Shown here: positions 36,292-48,869 of the stretch, in pieces
How positions within the stretch are numbered: the first letter of the stretch is position 1
Layout: every line of letters begins with the position of its first letter
Origin: Rhizobium herbae
Lineage (GTDB): Bacteria > Pseudomonadota > Alphaproteobacteria > Rhizobiales > Rhizobiaceae
Direction: 5' to 3'
NCBI RefSeq assembly: GCF_017873135.1
Contig: NZ_JAGGJV010000004.1
Span: forward strand, 1-64,000
DNA: 64,000 nt
Translations under genes and position numbers: made by a program
Notes under the pieces: generated by a model
Told to the model about the DNA's origin: nothing
Database searches by the model: none
Seen by the model: only the letters and a program-made list of their open reading frames with translations

Positions 36292-37061
36292 AGCTCCGCA
36301 CGCCGGTAGGCATACCGGTAGACGTCCCTGAAACCGAATTTGCGATAGAGAAGAATGGCCGCCTCATTGTCGGCTTCGACCGAGAGCCAGGCTGTGCGCG
36401 CACCGCGAAGACGAGCCCAGCGCAGCGAGGCGTTGACGATGGCACTTCCCACGCCCTGCCGCCGCACGCTTTCAGCGACGGCAACCTGAAGAATCCCGGC
36501 GAGATCGTTGTCGTGAACCGCCAGCGACACCGCGATCGGACCGTCGTCGGGGGATTCGAAGAGAAACAGCCCGCATTCCGGCTTGATCGCATTGATGATT
36601 TCGCTCAGGCCCGCCTTGTCCTGGCTGCTTTCGCCGCAGATCCGCAGCCGGGCATCGACGAACCGGCCGACGTCGCGCAACGGCAGATGCTCGATCGATT
36701 CCGTCGTGTCGTTCGGCGGTATATCGGCCATCATGACGATGGTTTCGGAGAACACCGGCCAATTGTGTTCGCTCATATACGCAATCAATTGCGGCGGCGT
36801 CAGCGGCGTCTGGCGCACGGTGAGCGGCCGGCCGTAATCGGCGAAGCGCTTGGCCGCCTTCTCCAGCCGGATTTCGATATCGCGGCAGTCCGAAGGGTCC
36901 AGCGGATTGACCGAGTTGAGCCGCTTGGAATCGTGCCCTGCCGTCAGGCGGATCAGCCAGCTGCCATCATAGTGTACGGATGCCGCCGGCCAGGCCCGAA
37001 AGCCGACGGCTTCAAGGCGGCGCACATTCGGCAAATCGGCTTTCGAGATCGAATCCTGCAC
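36288..37061 (-). CDS. GNAT family N-acetyltransferase
   Basis: 257 residues. The C-terminal GNAT domain has the acetyl-CoA motif VAESVRRQGVGSAIVNASL and the later ADNEAAILLYRKFGFRDVYRY. The N-terminal half (HYDGSWLIRLTAGHDSKRLN and SVNPL) is typical of a two-part rhizobial GNAT. Lies between argJ (6 bp upstream) and mutT, an order I recall from Rhizobiaceae. Substrate unknown. Confidence 0.91.
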   Translation of the reverse strand: MQDSISKADLPNVRRLEAVGFRAWPAASVHYDGSWLIRLTAGHDSKRLNSVNPLDPSDCRDIEIRLEKAAKRFADYGRPLTVRQTPLTPPQLIAYMSEHNWPVFSETIVMMADIPPNDTTESIEHLPLRDVGRFVDARLRICGESSQDKAGLSEIINAIKPECGLFLFESPDDGPIAVSLAVHDNDLAGILQVAVAESVRRQGVGSAIVNASLRWARLRGARTAWLSVEADNEAAILLYRKFGFRDVYRYAYRRAEL

Positions 37062-37067
37062 TTGATA

Positions 37068-38309
37068 TCAGCTCCGGTAGTCGCCGTTGATCTCGACATA
37101 TTCCTTGGTCAGATCGCAGGTGTAAACCGTTGCCTTGCCCGAACCGAGACCGATCTCGACCCGGATGGAAATGTCCTCTTCCTTCATCACGGCCGAGGCC
37201 GCGGCTTCCGAATAGGCCGGATCACGCTCGCCCTCGACGGCGACGCGGACATCGCCGAACCAGATCGCCAGACGATCGCGATCGGCCATTTCGCCGGACT
37301 TGCCGACCGCCATGACGACGCGCCCCCAATTGGCGTCCTCGCCGGCAACAGCCGTCTTGACCAACGGTGAATTGGCAATCGACAGCCCGATGCGCTTGGC
37401 GGCCTCATCGCTTTCAGCGCCCTCTACGGTGACGGCAACCATCTTGCGGGCACCCTCGCCGTCACGCACCACCTGCAGCGCCAGGTCACGAAGGAGCTCG
37501 TTCAGCGCGGCGCGAAAACCGTCGAGCGCCGGATCAGCGGCATCGGTTACTGTCTTCTGGCCATCCTTGCCGGCAGCGCCGGTGGCAAACAGCATCAGCG
37601 TGTCGGAGGTCGAGGTGTCGCTGTCGACCGTGACGGAATTGAAGGTCGGGCCGGTACCTTCGGACAGCAGAACCTGCAAGGCGGCCGGCGCGATATCCGC
37701 ATCGGTCACGACGAAGGACAGCATCGTCGCCATGTCCGGCGCGATCATGCCGGCGCCCTTGGCGATGCCGTTGATGATCACCGTGACGCCGCCGATCTCT
37801 GCGCTGCGGGTCGAAACCTTCGGATAGGTGTCGGTCGTCATGATCGCCTTGGCGGCCTCGAACCAGAAGTCGCCCGTCGCCTGGCTGGTCATGTCGCTCA
37901 GAACGCCGGCAAATTTTGTCGCATCCAGCGGCTCGCCGATCACCCCGGTGGAGGCGAGGAACACTTCGCCGGTGGCGCAACCGACAGCTTCGGATGCGGA
38001 TTGCGCCGTCAGTTCCGTCGCCGCTCTGCCCTTCTTGCCGGTGAAGGCATTGGCATTGCCGGAGTTCACGACGACAGCACGCGCCACGCCGCCTGCCAGA
38101 TTCTGGCGGCAGAAATCGACCGGTGCCGAGGGGCAGCGGGATTTGGTGAAGACGCCGGCGACAGCCGCCGGCTCGTCGAAGACCATCAAGAGCACGTCGG
38201 TGCGGTTCTTGTACTTGATGCCGGCGGCGGCAGTCGCCATCCGGACGCCACGCACCGGCGGCATCTCGGCAAAGGATTTCGGGGCAAGCGGAGAAACGGA
38301 GCCGGACAT
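37068..38309 (-). CDS. argJ: Bifunctional ornithine acetyltransferase/N-acetylglutamate synthase
   Basis: 413 residues. Moves the acetyl group from N-acetylornithine to glutamate, recycling acetyl in arginine synthesis, and may also make N-acetylglutamate. The self-cleavage site that creates the alpha and beta chains is [16 protein letters not shown] (between Ala and the nucleophile Thr). Start at the ATG at 38309 has GAGG eight bases upstream; a TTG two codons earlier is less likely. Followed closely by GNAT and mutT. Confidence 0.96.
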   Translation of the reverse strand: MSGSVSPLAPKSFAEMPPVRGVRMATAAAGIKYKNRTDVLLMVFDEPAAVAGVFTKSRCPSAPVDFCRQNLAGGVARAVVVNSGNANAFTGKKGRAATELTAQSASEAVGCATGEVFLASTGVIGEPLDATKFAGVLSDMTSQATGDFWFEAAKAIMTTDTYPKVSTRSAEIGGVTVIINGIAKGAGMIAPDMATMLSFVVTDADIAPAALQVLLSEGTGPTFNSVTVDSDTSTSDTLMLFATGAAGKDGQKTVTDAADPALDGFRAALNELLRDLALQVVRDGEGARKMVAVTVEGAESDEAAKRIGLSIANSPLVKTAVAGEDANWGRVVMAVGKSGEMADRDRLAIWFGDVRVAVEGERDPAYSEAAASAVMKEEDISIRVEIGLGSGKATVYTCDLTKEYVEINGDYRS

Positions 38310-38373
38310 GATCAAACCTCAGATTAAGAAAAACCACCGGGAACTGACTTGGGATAAAGCAGAAGGCCCCATC

Positions 38374-38492
38374 CTCCGTCATCCTCGCCCTTGTGGCGGG
38401 GATCCAGCGACCCGACGGACGTCGGGTCAAAAGACTTTTCGCCCAAGTCCTTGGGCGGCTGGATTCCTGTGACGAGCACAGGAATGACGGAG
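38374..38492. repeat. Structured palindromic element, copy 2
   Basis: About 119 bp. Shares the outer arms (CTCCGTCATCCTCGCCCTTG at the left, ACAGGAATGACGGAG at the right) and the CAAAAGACT joiner with copy 1 at 30617-30738. The inner stems are GACCCGAC-GGAC-GTCGGGTC and GCCCAAG-TC-CTTGGGC, unrelated in sequence to those of copy 1 yet still paired. Lies between the parvulin gene and argJ. Confidence 0.85.
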
Positions 38493-38507
38493 ATCGGCTA
38501 TTAAGAG

Positions 38508-38570
38508 CCCTCACCTCTCCCTTCGCCCCATGGTGATGGGGAGAAGGTGGCCGGCAGGCCGGATGAGGGG
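38508..38570. repeat. RIME-like repeat, single copy
   Basis: CCCTCACCTCTCCCTTCGCC, then CCATGGTGATGGGGAGAAGG and GGCCGGATGAGGGG form a palindromic unit of the family found at 17.8 and 27.7 kb. It sits 16 bp from the end of the parvulin gene and may act as its terminator. Confidence 0.7.
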
Positions 38571-38586
38571 CGCTTGCAAAAAGAGC

Positions 38587-39447
38587 TTAGTTGGCGGCCT
38601 CTGCCTTGTTGGCGTCGTCATATGCCTTCTTGAGGGCCGGATCGGTGATATCGACGCCGGCATCCTTCTTGGCAGCGGCCAGAAGCTCGATATACTTGTC
38701 GCGCATGACCAGCTGCTTGACCTGCGGCTCGACCTGTTCGAGCGGCGGTGCCGGCTGGGCGCGCTTGTCTTCGAGCAGGATGACGTGGTAGCCGAACTGG
38801 GTCTTCACCGGTGTCTCGGTATACTTGCCCTTTTCCAGCTTGAAGGCAGCCTCGGAGAATTCCGGGACCATGCGGTCCTTGGTGAAATATCCGAGATCGC
38901 CGCCGTCAGCCTTGTTCGGATCGGTCGACTTTTCCTTGGCGAGCGTCGCAAAGTCCTTGCCGGCATCGAGATCCTTGATGACCGCCTTGGCTTCGTCCTC
39001 GGTCTTGACCAGAATATGGCGGGCCTTGACCTCTTCCTGCGGCGCGATCTTGGCGATTTCCGCGTCGTAGCGCGCCTTGACTTCTTCCGGCTTCACGGCG
39101 TCGACGACGTGCTTCTTGAAGAAGGCGTTGTGCAATTCGCGATCGGTGAGATAGGCGATGCGCTTCTTGAAGTCTTCGTCGTTCTGAAGACCTTCCTTGT
39201 CGGCATCCTTGGCCAGAAGCTTGACGTCGATCAGGCCCGAAAGGGCAGCAGCGCGTTTCTGGTCCTCAGGCAATTGTGCGAGCTGCGGGTCAAGACCCGT
39301 CATGGCAAAGTCGAGTTCCGACTTGTGAATTTCCGCACTGCCGACTTTGGCGATGACGGGATCGGCGGCATCCTGTGCCGCTGCCGGGCCCTGGGCGGCC
39401 ATGACAGCGATCAGGGCAACTGCCGCAAGCATTTTGTATTTCAACAT
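38587..39447 (-). CDS. Periplasmic parvulin-type peptidylprolyl isomerase
   Basis: 286 residues: signal peptide (MLKYKMLAAVALIAVMAAQG to about AAAQ), a SurA-like helical N-domain, and one parvulin domain (about 135-235: VKARHILVKTEDEAKAVIKD and GGDLGYFTKDRMVPEFSEAA), then a charged tail. Assists folding of exported proteins. Divergent from secA, which feeds the same pathway. Start chosen at 39447, where GGAAGG lies seven bases upstream. Confidence 0.93.
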   Translation of the reverse strand: MLKYKMLAAVALIAVMAAQGPAAAQDAADPVIAKVGSAEIHKSELDFAMTGLDPQLAQLPEDQKRAAALSGLIDVKLLAKDADKEGLQNDEDFKKRIAYLTDRELHNAFFKKHVVDAVKPEEVKARYDAEIAKIAPQEEVKARHILVKTEDEAKAVIKDLDAGKDFATLAKEKSTDPNKADGGDLGYFTKDRMVPEFSEAAFKLEKGKYTETPVKTQFGYHVILLEDKRAQPAPPLEQVEPQVKQLVMRDKYIELLAAAKKDAGVDITDPALKKAYDDANKAEAAN

Positions 39448-39618
39448 CCTCATACCTTCCACGCTGGTATCCGGAACCGCGGTCACGGCCGGCTTGAAAC
39501 GTTCCACATCATCAGATTGTGGCCGTTCTGTAGCCTCATACCAAGGAACGATGACAGAAACCCATAGGATGCGGGCGTCCTATCGTCGATCCTTGCTATT
39601 CGTGAACCTCAACTCCCG

Positions 39619-39647
39619 TTGACATAATTCGACCCCCCTCTTATCTG
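39619..39647 (+). promoter_or_regulatory. Putative sigma-70 promoter of secA
   Basis: TTGACA (39619-39624), then a 17-base spacer and TATCTG (39642-39647), about 95 bp before the secA start. The -35 is perfect and the -10 matches four of six. The spacer holds the divergent parvulin promoter too, which I could not locate. Confidence 0.5.
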
Positions 39648-39741
39648 TCACGCAACCTCGCGTCCAGAACACTTCCGGGCGGTTCATAGTATTTCGCGGA
39701 ATTGACCCGCGTTTGGCGACATAGAAGAAAGGACCATTCTT

Positions 39742-42453
<2,712 letters not shown>

Positions 42454-42550
42454 CTCGCTCAGCGCTTGATTTTGCAAGGCAGAAGGCTTATTTCTGAAGT
42501 GGTCGGCGAGATTGCACTCCCGCCGACCGATTTACTTATTTTACGAAGCT

Positions 42551-42587
42551 AACCCGGACAGCTATTGACCAGCCCGTCCGGGTTTTT
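42551..42587 (+). terminator. Rho-independent terminator of secA
   Basis: AACCCGGAC (42551-42559) pairs with GTCCGGGTT (42576-42584) and runs into TTTTT. Located 98 bp past the secA stop. Confidence 0.8.
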
Positions 42588-42915
42588 CGCATCATAAGCG
42601 TGATGCTAAATGGTTTTTGCCACATAGATCACCTCCAGATTCGACAGCAAGGCCGTTGCCTCGGCCGGGGAGCCCGTCTTCCCAGCCGCGTTAGCTGGCC
42701 GGTTGAGTGAGCTGGTTTCACGCACGCTGCTTCTGCCACCGAATGCAACCGACAATAGCATATCGATTGCCGTTGTCAGCAGGCACCGACCGCCCGCGCT
42801 TAACCGGTTGCAGATAGCGAAACCGTGGACTGACGGCCCTTTCTCCACCGTTTGTTAACGCTGTTCTGTCAAGACTGGCATCCTGTTTTGCGTAGTTTCG
42901 GGTACCCACTTGTTC
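42588..42915. other. Spacer before the polysaccharide flippase gene
   Basis: About 330 bp with no supported gene. A frame of 80 codons on the minus strand (42606-42848) lacks a ribosome site and protein character. The text near 42830-42870 (TTTGTTAACG and nearby) is AT-richer and may hold the flippase promoter; I could not define the hexamers. Confidence 0.35.
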
Positions 42916-44337
42916 ATGGCAGCATGTCAAACGGCTGGACGAATTTTGCCGCCCGCATTGAGGGACCGGCTGTTGCCGCTGCTTGAAAAACTGATCCCCG
43001 TTCTGACCAGCAGCGACCCCCGGCATCTTGCCCAGCGCATGGCGCTCGTCGCCTTCGCCATCCGCGTCGTCAGCGCGGCCATCGCTTTCGTCTCCCAGAT
43101 CATCCTGGCCCGCGTCATGGGCGAGTTCGAATACGGCATCTTCGTTTTCGTCTGGGTGCTGGTAGTGCTGTTCGGCAACCTCTCCTGCCTCGGCTTCCAT
43201 ACCGCGATCATCCGCTTCCTGCCGCAGTATCACGCCCGCGACGCCGTGGCGGAAATCCGCGGGCTGACGACGACGGTGCGCATCTTCGCACTCGTTTCCG
43301 CGACAGCGCTTGCCATCGTGGGCATCGCCGGCCTCTGGCTGTTCGGCGACCGTATCGACGGCTACTATCTCGTACCGCTCTATCTCGGCATCTTCTCGCT
43401 GCCGATGATCGCGCTCGGCGATGTCATGGACGGAACGTCGCGCGCCCATAGCTGGGCCGTTTCGGCGATGAGCCCGACCTATATCATCCGGCCGGTGCTG
43501 ATCCTCGGCCTGATGATGTTGGCCGTGGTGATCGGCGAGCCGCATACGGCCCGCACCGCGATGATCGCCGCCATGGCCGCCACCTACCTCACGAGCGTCA
43601 GCCAGTTCTTCATCCTGACCTGGCGGCTGCGCCGGCGCTATGTCAAAGGCCCGAGCCGCATCGAGTTCGGCACCTGGTTCCGCGTCGCCCTGCCGATCTT
43701 CCTGATCGAGGGGTTCGGCTTCATGCTGACCAATTCCGACGTGGTGATCGTCGGGCTCTATCTCGATCCCGCCAGCGTCGCGATCTATTTCGCCGCCGCC
43801 AAGACCATGGCGCTCGTCCATTTCGTGATGTTCTCCGTCAAGGCCGCCGCATCCCCGCGCTTTTCCGCCGCCATGGCCAATCCCGACCGTCAGCAGCTTG
43901 CCGTCATCGCGGTCGAAAGCGCCAGATGGTCGTTCTGGCCGTCGCTGGTCGTCGGCCTGATGGTCCTTGCCTGCGGCACGTTCCTCCTGTCGCTGTTCGG
44001 TCCCGCCTTCGTCTCCGGCTATTCGCTGATGGCCATCCTGTTTGCCGGCATCATGGCAAAGGCACTGGTCGGCCCGGCGGAAGCCTTTCTCACCATGGCA
44101 GGCCAGCAGAAGCTTTGCGTCGCGCTCTATGCCTTGGCCCTTGTCTGCAATCTGGCGCTCAACGTCACGATGATCCCTTTGTTCGGACTGACCGGTGCGG
44201 CAATGGCCACATCCGGCGCCATGTTCGTCGAGGCGATCCTTCTTCATGTCGCCGTGCGCCGCACCTTCGGCATCGTACTCTTCGCCTTCGCCGACCCGCA
44301 TGCCCGAACCATCAAAGCAGAGGCACCCCGCCCATGA
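42916..44337 (+). CDS. Polysaccharide/oligosaccharide flippase (Wzx-like, MOP superfamily)
   Basis: 473 residues, about 12-14 membrane helices. Moves lipid-linked sugars, or a similar lipid-bound glycan, across the inner membrane. The N-terminal helices (FVSQIILARVMGEFEYGIFV) match the PST/MOP signature. Start at ATG 42916; a TTG two codons earlier is possible. Its stop overlaps the next gene's start (ATGA), so the pair is translationally coupled. No glycosyltransferases lie nearby, so the substrate is unclear. Confidence 0.88.
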   Translation: MAACQTAGRILPPALRDRLLPLLEKLIPVLTSSDPRHLAQRMALVAFAIRVVSAAIAFVSQIILARVMGEFEYGIFVFVWVLVVLFGNLSCLGFHTAIIRFLPQYHARDAVAEIRGLTTTVRIFALVSATALAIVGIAGLWLFGDRIDGYYLVPLYLGIFSLPMIALGDVMDGTSRAHSWAVSAMSPTYIIRPVLILGLMMLAVVIGEPHTARTAMIAAMAATYLTSVSQFFILTWRLRRRYVKGPSRIEFGTWFRVALPIFLIEGFGFMLTNSDVVIVGLYLDPASVAIYFAAAKTMALVHFVMFSVKAAASPRFSAAMANPDRQQLAVIAVESARWSFWPSLVVGLMVLACGTFLLSLFGPAFVSGYSLMAILFAGIMAKALVGPAEAFLTMAGQQKLCVALYALALVCNLALNVTMIPLFGLTGAAMATSGAMFVEAILLHVAVRRTFGIVLFAFADPHARTIKAEAPRP

Positions 44338-45617
44338 CCGGCAATCCGCACTTCCCAGACGACGCCAACAGCCGGTCGGCACGCATCCTCGGCGGCCTCG
44401 TGCCGCCGGTGCCCGAGCGGCCTGTCGCAGACAACACCATCGCCATCGGCCGCCCCGGCCGGCAGCTTTGCCTTTACCCGGCACGCCAGGGCTATGAGTT
44501 GCAGACGGAACTGGACTTCCTCTCCAACCGGGCGATGGAGCCGAACGTCTTCTTCACCGGCCGCTTCCTCGCGCCGGCCATGCCGCGTCTGGAAGACCGC
44601 ATCATCCGCCTGGCGCTGATCCGCGACAATGACGAGCGCCGCAGCCGCATCCGCTTCCTGATGCCGTTTTCGATCGAGAAACCCGGCTTTTCCATTGGTG
44701 CACCGATCATCCGCGCCTGGTCCAACCCGTTCGGGCCGCTGGGCGTGCCGCTGCTCGACGCCGAGGACGCGGCGGAAACCATCGATAATCTCTACGAGGC
44801 GCTGACTGCTCCGTCGGCCGGCCTGCCGGGTGTCCTCGTGCTTCCCGACATTCGTCTCAAGGGCAAGTTCGCCCAGCTTGCCCGCGCCGTCGCCATCGGC
44901 CGCAACCTGCCGCTGACCGTGACCGACACCTTTACCCGGCCGATGCTGGAAAGCCTGCAGGATGGCCAGACGTATCTGCGCCACGCCATCAGCGCTGCAC
45001 ATCTGCGCGAGTTGCGTCGGCAATGGACCCTCTTGGAGAAGGTCGGCCGCGTATCCTACAACGTCGCCCGCCAGCCGGCCGATATCCGCTTTCGCATGGA
45101 AGAATTCCTGGCTCTGGAGGCAAGCGGCTGGAAAGGCCGCCAGCGCACGGCGATGGTGCTCGACCGCTATCGCGCCGCCTTCGCCCGCGAAGCAATCACC
45201 AATCTGGCCGATGCCGACAGCGTGCGCATCCACACGCTGGATCTCGACGGCACGGCCATCGCCTCGATGATCGTCCTGATGATGGCGGGCGAGGCCTATA
45301 CCTGGAAGACGGCCTATGACGAGCAATATGCCAAATACTCGCCCGGCAAGCTGCTTCTGGCCGAGCTGACCGAATGGCACCTCGACGACGCCAACATCAT
45401 GCGCTCCGACAGCTGCGCTACGCCCGACCATCCGGTGATGAGCCGTTTCTGGGAGGAGCGCGAGGACATGGGCACGCTGGTCATCGGCCTCACCCAGAAC
45501 CGCGACCGCGACGTGCGCCAGGTGGCGGCGCAGCTCCACCTCTACCGCAACACCCGCAACATGGCCCGCCTGCTGCGTGAAAAGATCCGCTCGCTGGCGC
45601 CGCGTTCGTTGCGGTAG
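44334..45617 (+). CDS. GNAT-type acyltransferase, CelD/BcsL-like
   Basis: 427 residues. Two GNAT-like modules; the C-terminal one (about 250-400) has the acetyltransferase_6 style seen in CelD/BcsL: LEASGWKGRQRTAM, IASMIVLMMAGEAYTWKTAY, DEQYAKYSPGKLLLAELTEW. Family members are tied to cellulose or other exopolysaccharide synthesis. Coupled by a 4-bp overlap to the flippase, suggesting acylation of the same glycan. Cytoplasmic. Exact substrate unknown. Confidence 0.82.
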   Translation: MTGNPHFPDDANSRSARILGGLVPPVPERPVADNTIAIGRPGRQLCLYPARQGYELQTELDFLSNRAMEPNVFFTGRFLAPAMPRLEDRIIRLALIRDNDERRSRIRFLMPFSIEKPGFSIGAPIIRAWSNPFGPLGVPLLDAEDAAETIDNLYEALTAPSAGLPGVLVLPDIRLKGKFAQLARAVAIGRNLPLTVTDTFTRPMLESLQDGQTYLRHAISAAHLRELRRQWTLLEKVGRVSYNVARQPADIRFRMEEFLALEASGWKGRQRTAMVLDRYRAAFAREAITNLADADSVRIHTLDLDGTAIASMIVLMMAGEAYTWKTAYDEQYAKYSPGKLLLAELTEWHLDDANIMRSDSCATPDHPVMSRFWEEREDMGTLVIGLTQNRDRDVRQVAAQLHLYRNTRNMARLLREKIRSLAPRSLR

Positions 45618-45640
45618 GCAAGCAATTCGGCGACGAGCGC

Positions 45641-47269
45641 TCAGCCATCCGCGATCGCCCGGTCGCGCAGGATGCGGCGGATGACCTTGCCCGACGTGGT
45701 CAGCGGCAGGCTGTCGAGGAATTCGATTTCGCGCGGATATTCGTGCATCGACAGCCGCGTCTTGACCCAGCTGCGGATATCGACCTCCAGCGCCGGCCCG
45801 GCCTGATAGCCCGGTTTCAGCACGATATAGGCCTTGACGATCTCGGTGCGCACTGCATCCGGCTTGCCGATGGCGGCGGCAAGCTGCACGGCCGGATGGC
45901 CGGCCAGACAGTCCTCGATCTCGCCCGGACCGATCCGATAACCGGACGAAGTGATGACATCGTCGTCGCGTCCGAAGAAGGTGACGTAGCCGTCCTCATC
46001 CTGGACGCCCTGGTCGCCCGTCGTCATCCAGTCGCCGATGAACTTTGCCGATGTCGCCGCCTCGTTCTTCCAGTAGCCAAGGAACATCACCGGGTCGGGG
46101 CGGCGCACGGCGACCTGGCCGACAGTGCCTATGGGAAGCTCCACGCCCTCACCGTCGATGATCGAAACGTCGTGGCCCGGAGCCGGCTTGCCCATCGAGC
46201 CGGGTTTCAGCACGCCGAGATTGGCGGCGGACGACAGCACGATATTGCATTCTGTCTGGCCGTAGAATTCGTTGACCGGCACGCCGAACGCTTCGCTTGC
46301 CTGTTCCCAGGTTTCACGCCCGAGCGATTCACCCGCCGAGCCGATCGTCCTCAGATTGAGCCTGTACAGCGAGCGCGGATTGTCGACCGACTTCATCAGC
46401 CGCAGCGCCGTCGGCGGGATGAAGGCATTGCGCACGTCCATCTCCTCCAGAATGCGGAACGCCATATGCGGGTCGAACTTCTGGCCGGGCGAGGACACCA
46501 CGGGAACGCCGAGCAGCAGCGATGGCAGGAGCGCATTCAAAAGCCCGCCCGCCCAGGCCCAGTCGGCCGGCGTCCACATCCGGTCGCCCGGCTGCGGCAG
46601 GAAGGCATGATGGAACTGGAAGCCGGGGATATGGCCGAGCAGCACCCGGTGCCCATGCAGCGCGCCCTTCGGCGGACCGGTCGTGCCCGAGGTGTAGATC
46701 ATCATTGCCGGATCGTCCGGCGTCGTATCGGCGGCCACGAATGCGGGCGTGTCGCCGTCCGCAAGAGCTGCGAAGGCGATCGTGTCCGGCGCATTGCCAT
46801 CCACCAGCACAACGGATTTCAGCTCCGGCAGCTGGCTGCGGATCGCCGCGATTTTCTCGTAACCGAAACGATTGGTGACGATGGCGGACGCTCCCGCATC
46901 GCGCAGCCGGTACTCCAGCGCCTCGACGCCGAACAGAAGGGCCAGCGGCAGCGCGATGGCGCCGAGCTTGTAGATGCCGGCATGGGCGATCGCCGTCTCG
47001 AAGCTCTGGGGCAGAAGGATCGCGACCCTGTCCCCTGGCCGGACGCCCTGTTGCAGAAGCCCTTGCGCGAAGGAAGATGACCGGGCCGCGAAAGCGCCAT
47101 AGGTCAGCGACAAATGCGTGCCATCCGGGCTGAAATGCTGCAGGCAGACCCGCTCGGGATCGCGCTTGGCCCAGACATCGCTGACGGCCGTGCCGATATT
47201 GACCTTTTCCGGAATCTGCCAGCGGAAGTCGCGGCGGAGGTTTTCATAGGTATCGCTGATCGGAAGCAT
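45641..47269 (-). CDS. Acyl-CoA synthetase (AMP-dependent ligase)
   Basis: 542 residues. ANL superfamily: A3 core YTSGTTGPPKGALHGH, A5 NEFYGQTECN, A7 TGDQGVQDEDGYVTFFGRDD, A8 SSGYRIGPGEIED, and the catalytic lysine in PLTTSGKVIRRILRD. Converts a carboxylic acid to its CoA thioester. Medium-chain or acetoacetate-like specificity cannot be read off. Convergent with the acyltransferase gene. Start 47269 or 47302; the shorter is preferred because the family begins near LPISDTYENLRR. Confidence 0.93.
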   Translation of the reverse strand: MLPISDTYENLRRDFRWQIPEKVNIGTAVSDVWAKRDPERVCLQHFSPDGTHLSLTYGAFAARSSSFAQGLLQQGVRPGDRVAILLPQSFETAIAHAGIYKLGAIALPLALLFGVEALEYRLRDAGASAIVTNRFGYEKIAAIRSQLPELKSVVLVDGNAPDTIAFAALADGDTPAFVAADTTPDDPAMMIYTSGTTGPPKGALHGHRVLLGHIPGFQFHHAFLPQPGDRMWTPADWAWAGGLLNALLPSLLLGVPVVSSPGQKFDPHMAFRILEEMDVRNAFIPPTALRLMKSVDNPRSLYRLNLRTIGSAGESLGRETWEQASEAFGVPVNEFYGQTECNIVLSSAANLGVLKPGSMGKPAPGHDVSIIDGEGVELPIGTVGQVAVRRPDPVMFLGYWKNEAATSAKFIGDWMTTGDQGVQDEDGYVTFFGRDDDVITSSGYRIGPGEIEDCLAGHPAVQLAAAIGKPDAVRTEIVKAYIVLKPGYQAGPALEVDIRSWVKTRLSMHEYPREIEFLDSLPLTTSGKVIRRILRDRAIADG

Positions 47270-47427
47270 GTGCCCGCCGCAAGAAATTTCGCTGCGGTGC
47301 ACCTAACACCTCTGGGGAAGGGACTTCAACTCTAGACGTAGGGCCGTTTCAATTGCGGTTCTTCGGAGGGAATATTACTACATTCTAATTCAAAAAATTA
47401 TCCGGTCTTGAAGGGGAGGATTCTTTC

Positions 47428-48738
47428 ATGGCAATTTTTACATCGTTTTTCCCAGGCTCAATATATCCGGATCACTATAACCCTCCTTTGGCGGGTTTCG
47501 ACTATCTCCCGTTTTTCGACGAAATCGTTAATCTCGGTCAAGCAACACAGACCGCGAAGGCCTCGACCGCGATCAAATTCGATCTTTCGAACGGATTGAA
47601 ACTGAAACTGGTCGGCACCGGGTTCGCTTTCGATTCGGATGGCAATCCGATCGGCGGGACGCTGACCGGCTTCGTTGTCTACCTCAACAACGGCACCACC
47701 AAAATGCAGGAGCTGGCGGGACTGAATATCTCGCTCGAAACCTTCTTCGATGCCGCTGGCGCCTACAATCAGTATGACCTGGCACGGTACCTGATGCGCG
47801 GGAACGATACCCTCACAGGCAATGCCGGCGATCAGACGCTCGTCGGTTATGCCGGCAACGACACGTTCATCGGCGGAGCGGGCGGGGACTATGTCCAGGG
47901 CGGCGAAGGCAAGGACACCTATGACGGCAATGGTAGCGACTACGACACGCTCGCCTTCGACGATGCGTATTATACGCCCTCGGCCTACCGCGGCATCAGT
48001 CTGAACTCGACCACGGGAACGGTCACCGATGCCTGGGGCAATGTCGAGACCTTCAAGGAGTTCGAACATTTCCGCGGAACGCAATTCAGGGATAGCTTCA
48101 CCGGCTCGGGCGCCGATGAGCAATTCATGGGGCTTGGCGGCCGCGACACGATCAACGGCGGTGGTGGTTTCGACGTTGTCCGCTATGATCGCGACGAACG
48201 CCGCGACGGCACCGGCAGTGTAACTGTCAATCTGGTGACTCAAAAGGCGATCGACGGATTCGGCAAGACCGACACACTGTCCAGCATCGAAGGCGCGCGC
48301 ACCGGCAGCGCGGCCGACAAACTCTATGGCAATTCACTTGAAAACCATTTCAAGGCGGGCGGCGGCAATGACCTTCTCTCCGGCGGTCTCGGCAACGACA
48401 TACTGCATGGCGAAGGCGGCAAGGATATCTTCCTGTTCGACACGGCGCTCAACGCATCGACCAATGTCGACAGCATCCAGGATTTCAACGTCGCCGCCGA
48501 CACGATACGCTTGGATCATGACATCTTTGCCGCTTTGGCAACCGGCGCGCTCGCAGCGGCCGCCTTCCGGGCAAACACCACCGGGCTGGCCGGCGACAGC
48601 AGTGACCGCATCATCTACGAAACCGATACCGGCGAACTGTATTACGACAGCAATGGCAATGCCGCCGGCGGCGGTGTGCATTTCGCGACGATCAGCAACA
48701 AGGCAGCCCTGACGGTGGCCGACTTTTTCGTCGTCTGA
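47428..48738 (+). CDS. RTX calcium-binding protein (type I secretion substrate)
   Basis: 436 residues. No signal peptide. Nonapeptide GGxGxDxxx repeats occur in two clusters (about 128-170: GNDTLTGNAGDQTLVGYAGN; about 310-345: GGGNDLLSGGLGNDILHGEG). The hydrophobic C-terminal end (ALTVADFFVV) is typical of type I secretion signals. The N-terminal 110 residues have no named domain. Probably a secreted, calcium-folded surface or adhesion protein. No HlyB/HlyD genes lie in the window. Preceded by AAGGGGAGG. Confidence 0.85.
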   Translation: MAIFTSFFPGSIYPDHYNPPLAGFDYLPFFDEIVNLGQATQTAKASTAIKFDLSNGLKLKLVGTGFAFDSDGNPIGGTLTGFVVYLNNGTTKMQELAGLNISLETFFDAAGAYNQYDLARYLMRGNDTLTGNAGDQTLVGYAGNDTFIGGAGGDYVQGGEGKDTYDGNGSDYDTLAFDDAYYTPSAYRGISLNSTTGTVTDAWGNVETFKEFEHFRGTQFRDSFTGSGADEQFMGLGGRDTINGGGGFDVVRYDRDERRDGTGSVTVNLVTQKAIDGFGKTDTLSSIEGARTGSAADKLYGNSLENHFKAGGGNDLLSGGLGNDILHGEGGKDIFLFDTALNASTNVDSIQDFNVAADTIRLDHDIFAALATGALAAAAFRANTTGLAGDSSDRIIYETDTGELYYDSNGNAAGGGVHFATISNKAALTVADFFVV

Positions 48739-48869
48739 CATTTCAAAGGCAGATTCCGGAGGACTGCACCCGAACGCCAAATATGATACCGGATGTGATG
48801 TCGAGGCACATCCGGCCGCATGGACACATGCCTATGCGGCACATCAGCCTTATCGGAACCCTGCAATCC

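Noticed and set aside
42718..44484. A 588-codon frame antisense to the flippase gene
   Set aside because: Composition is histidine/glycine/aspartate-rich without folds; the flippase on the plus strand has clear membrane helices.
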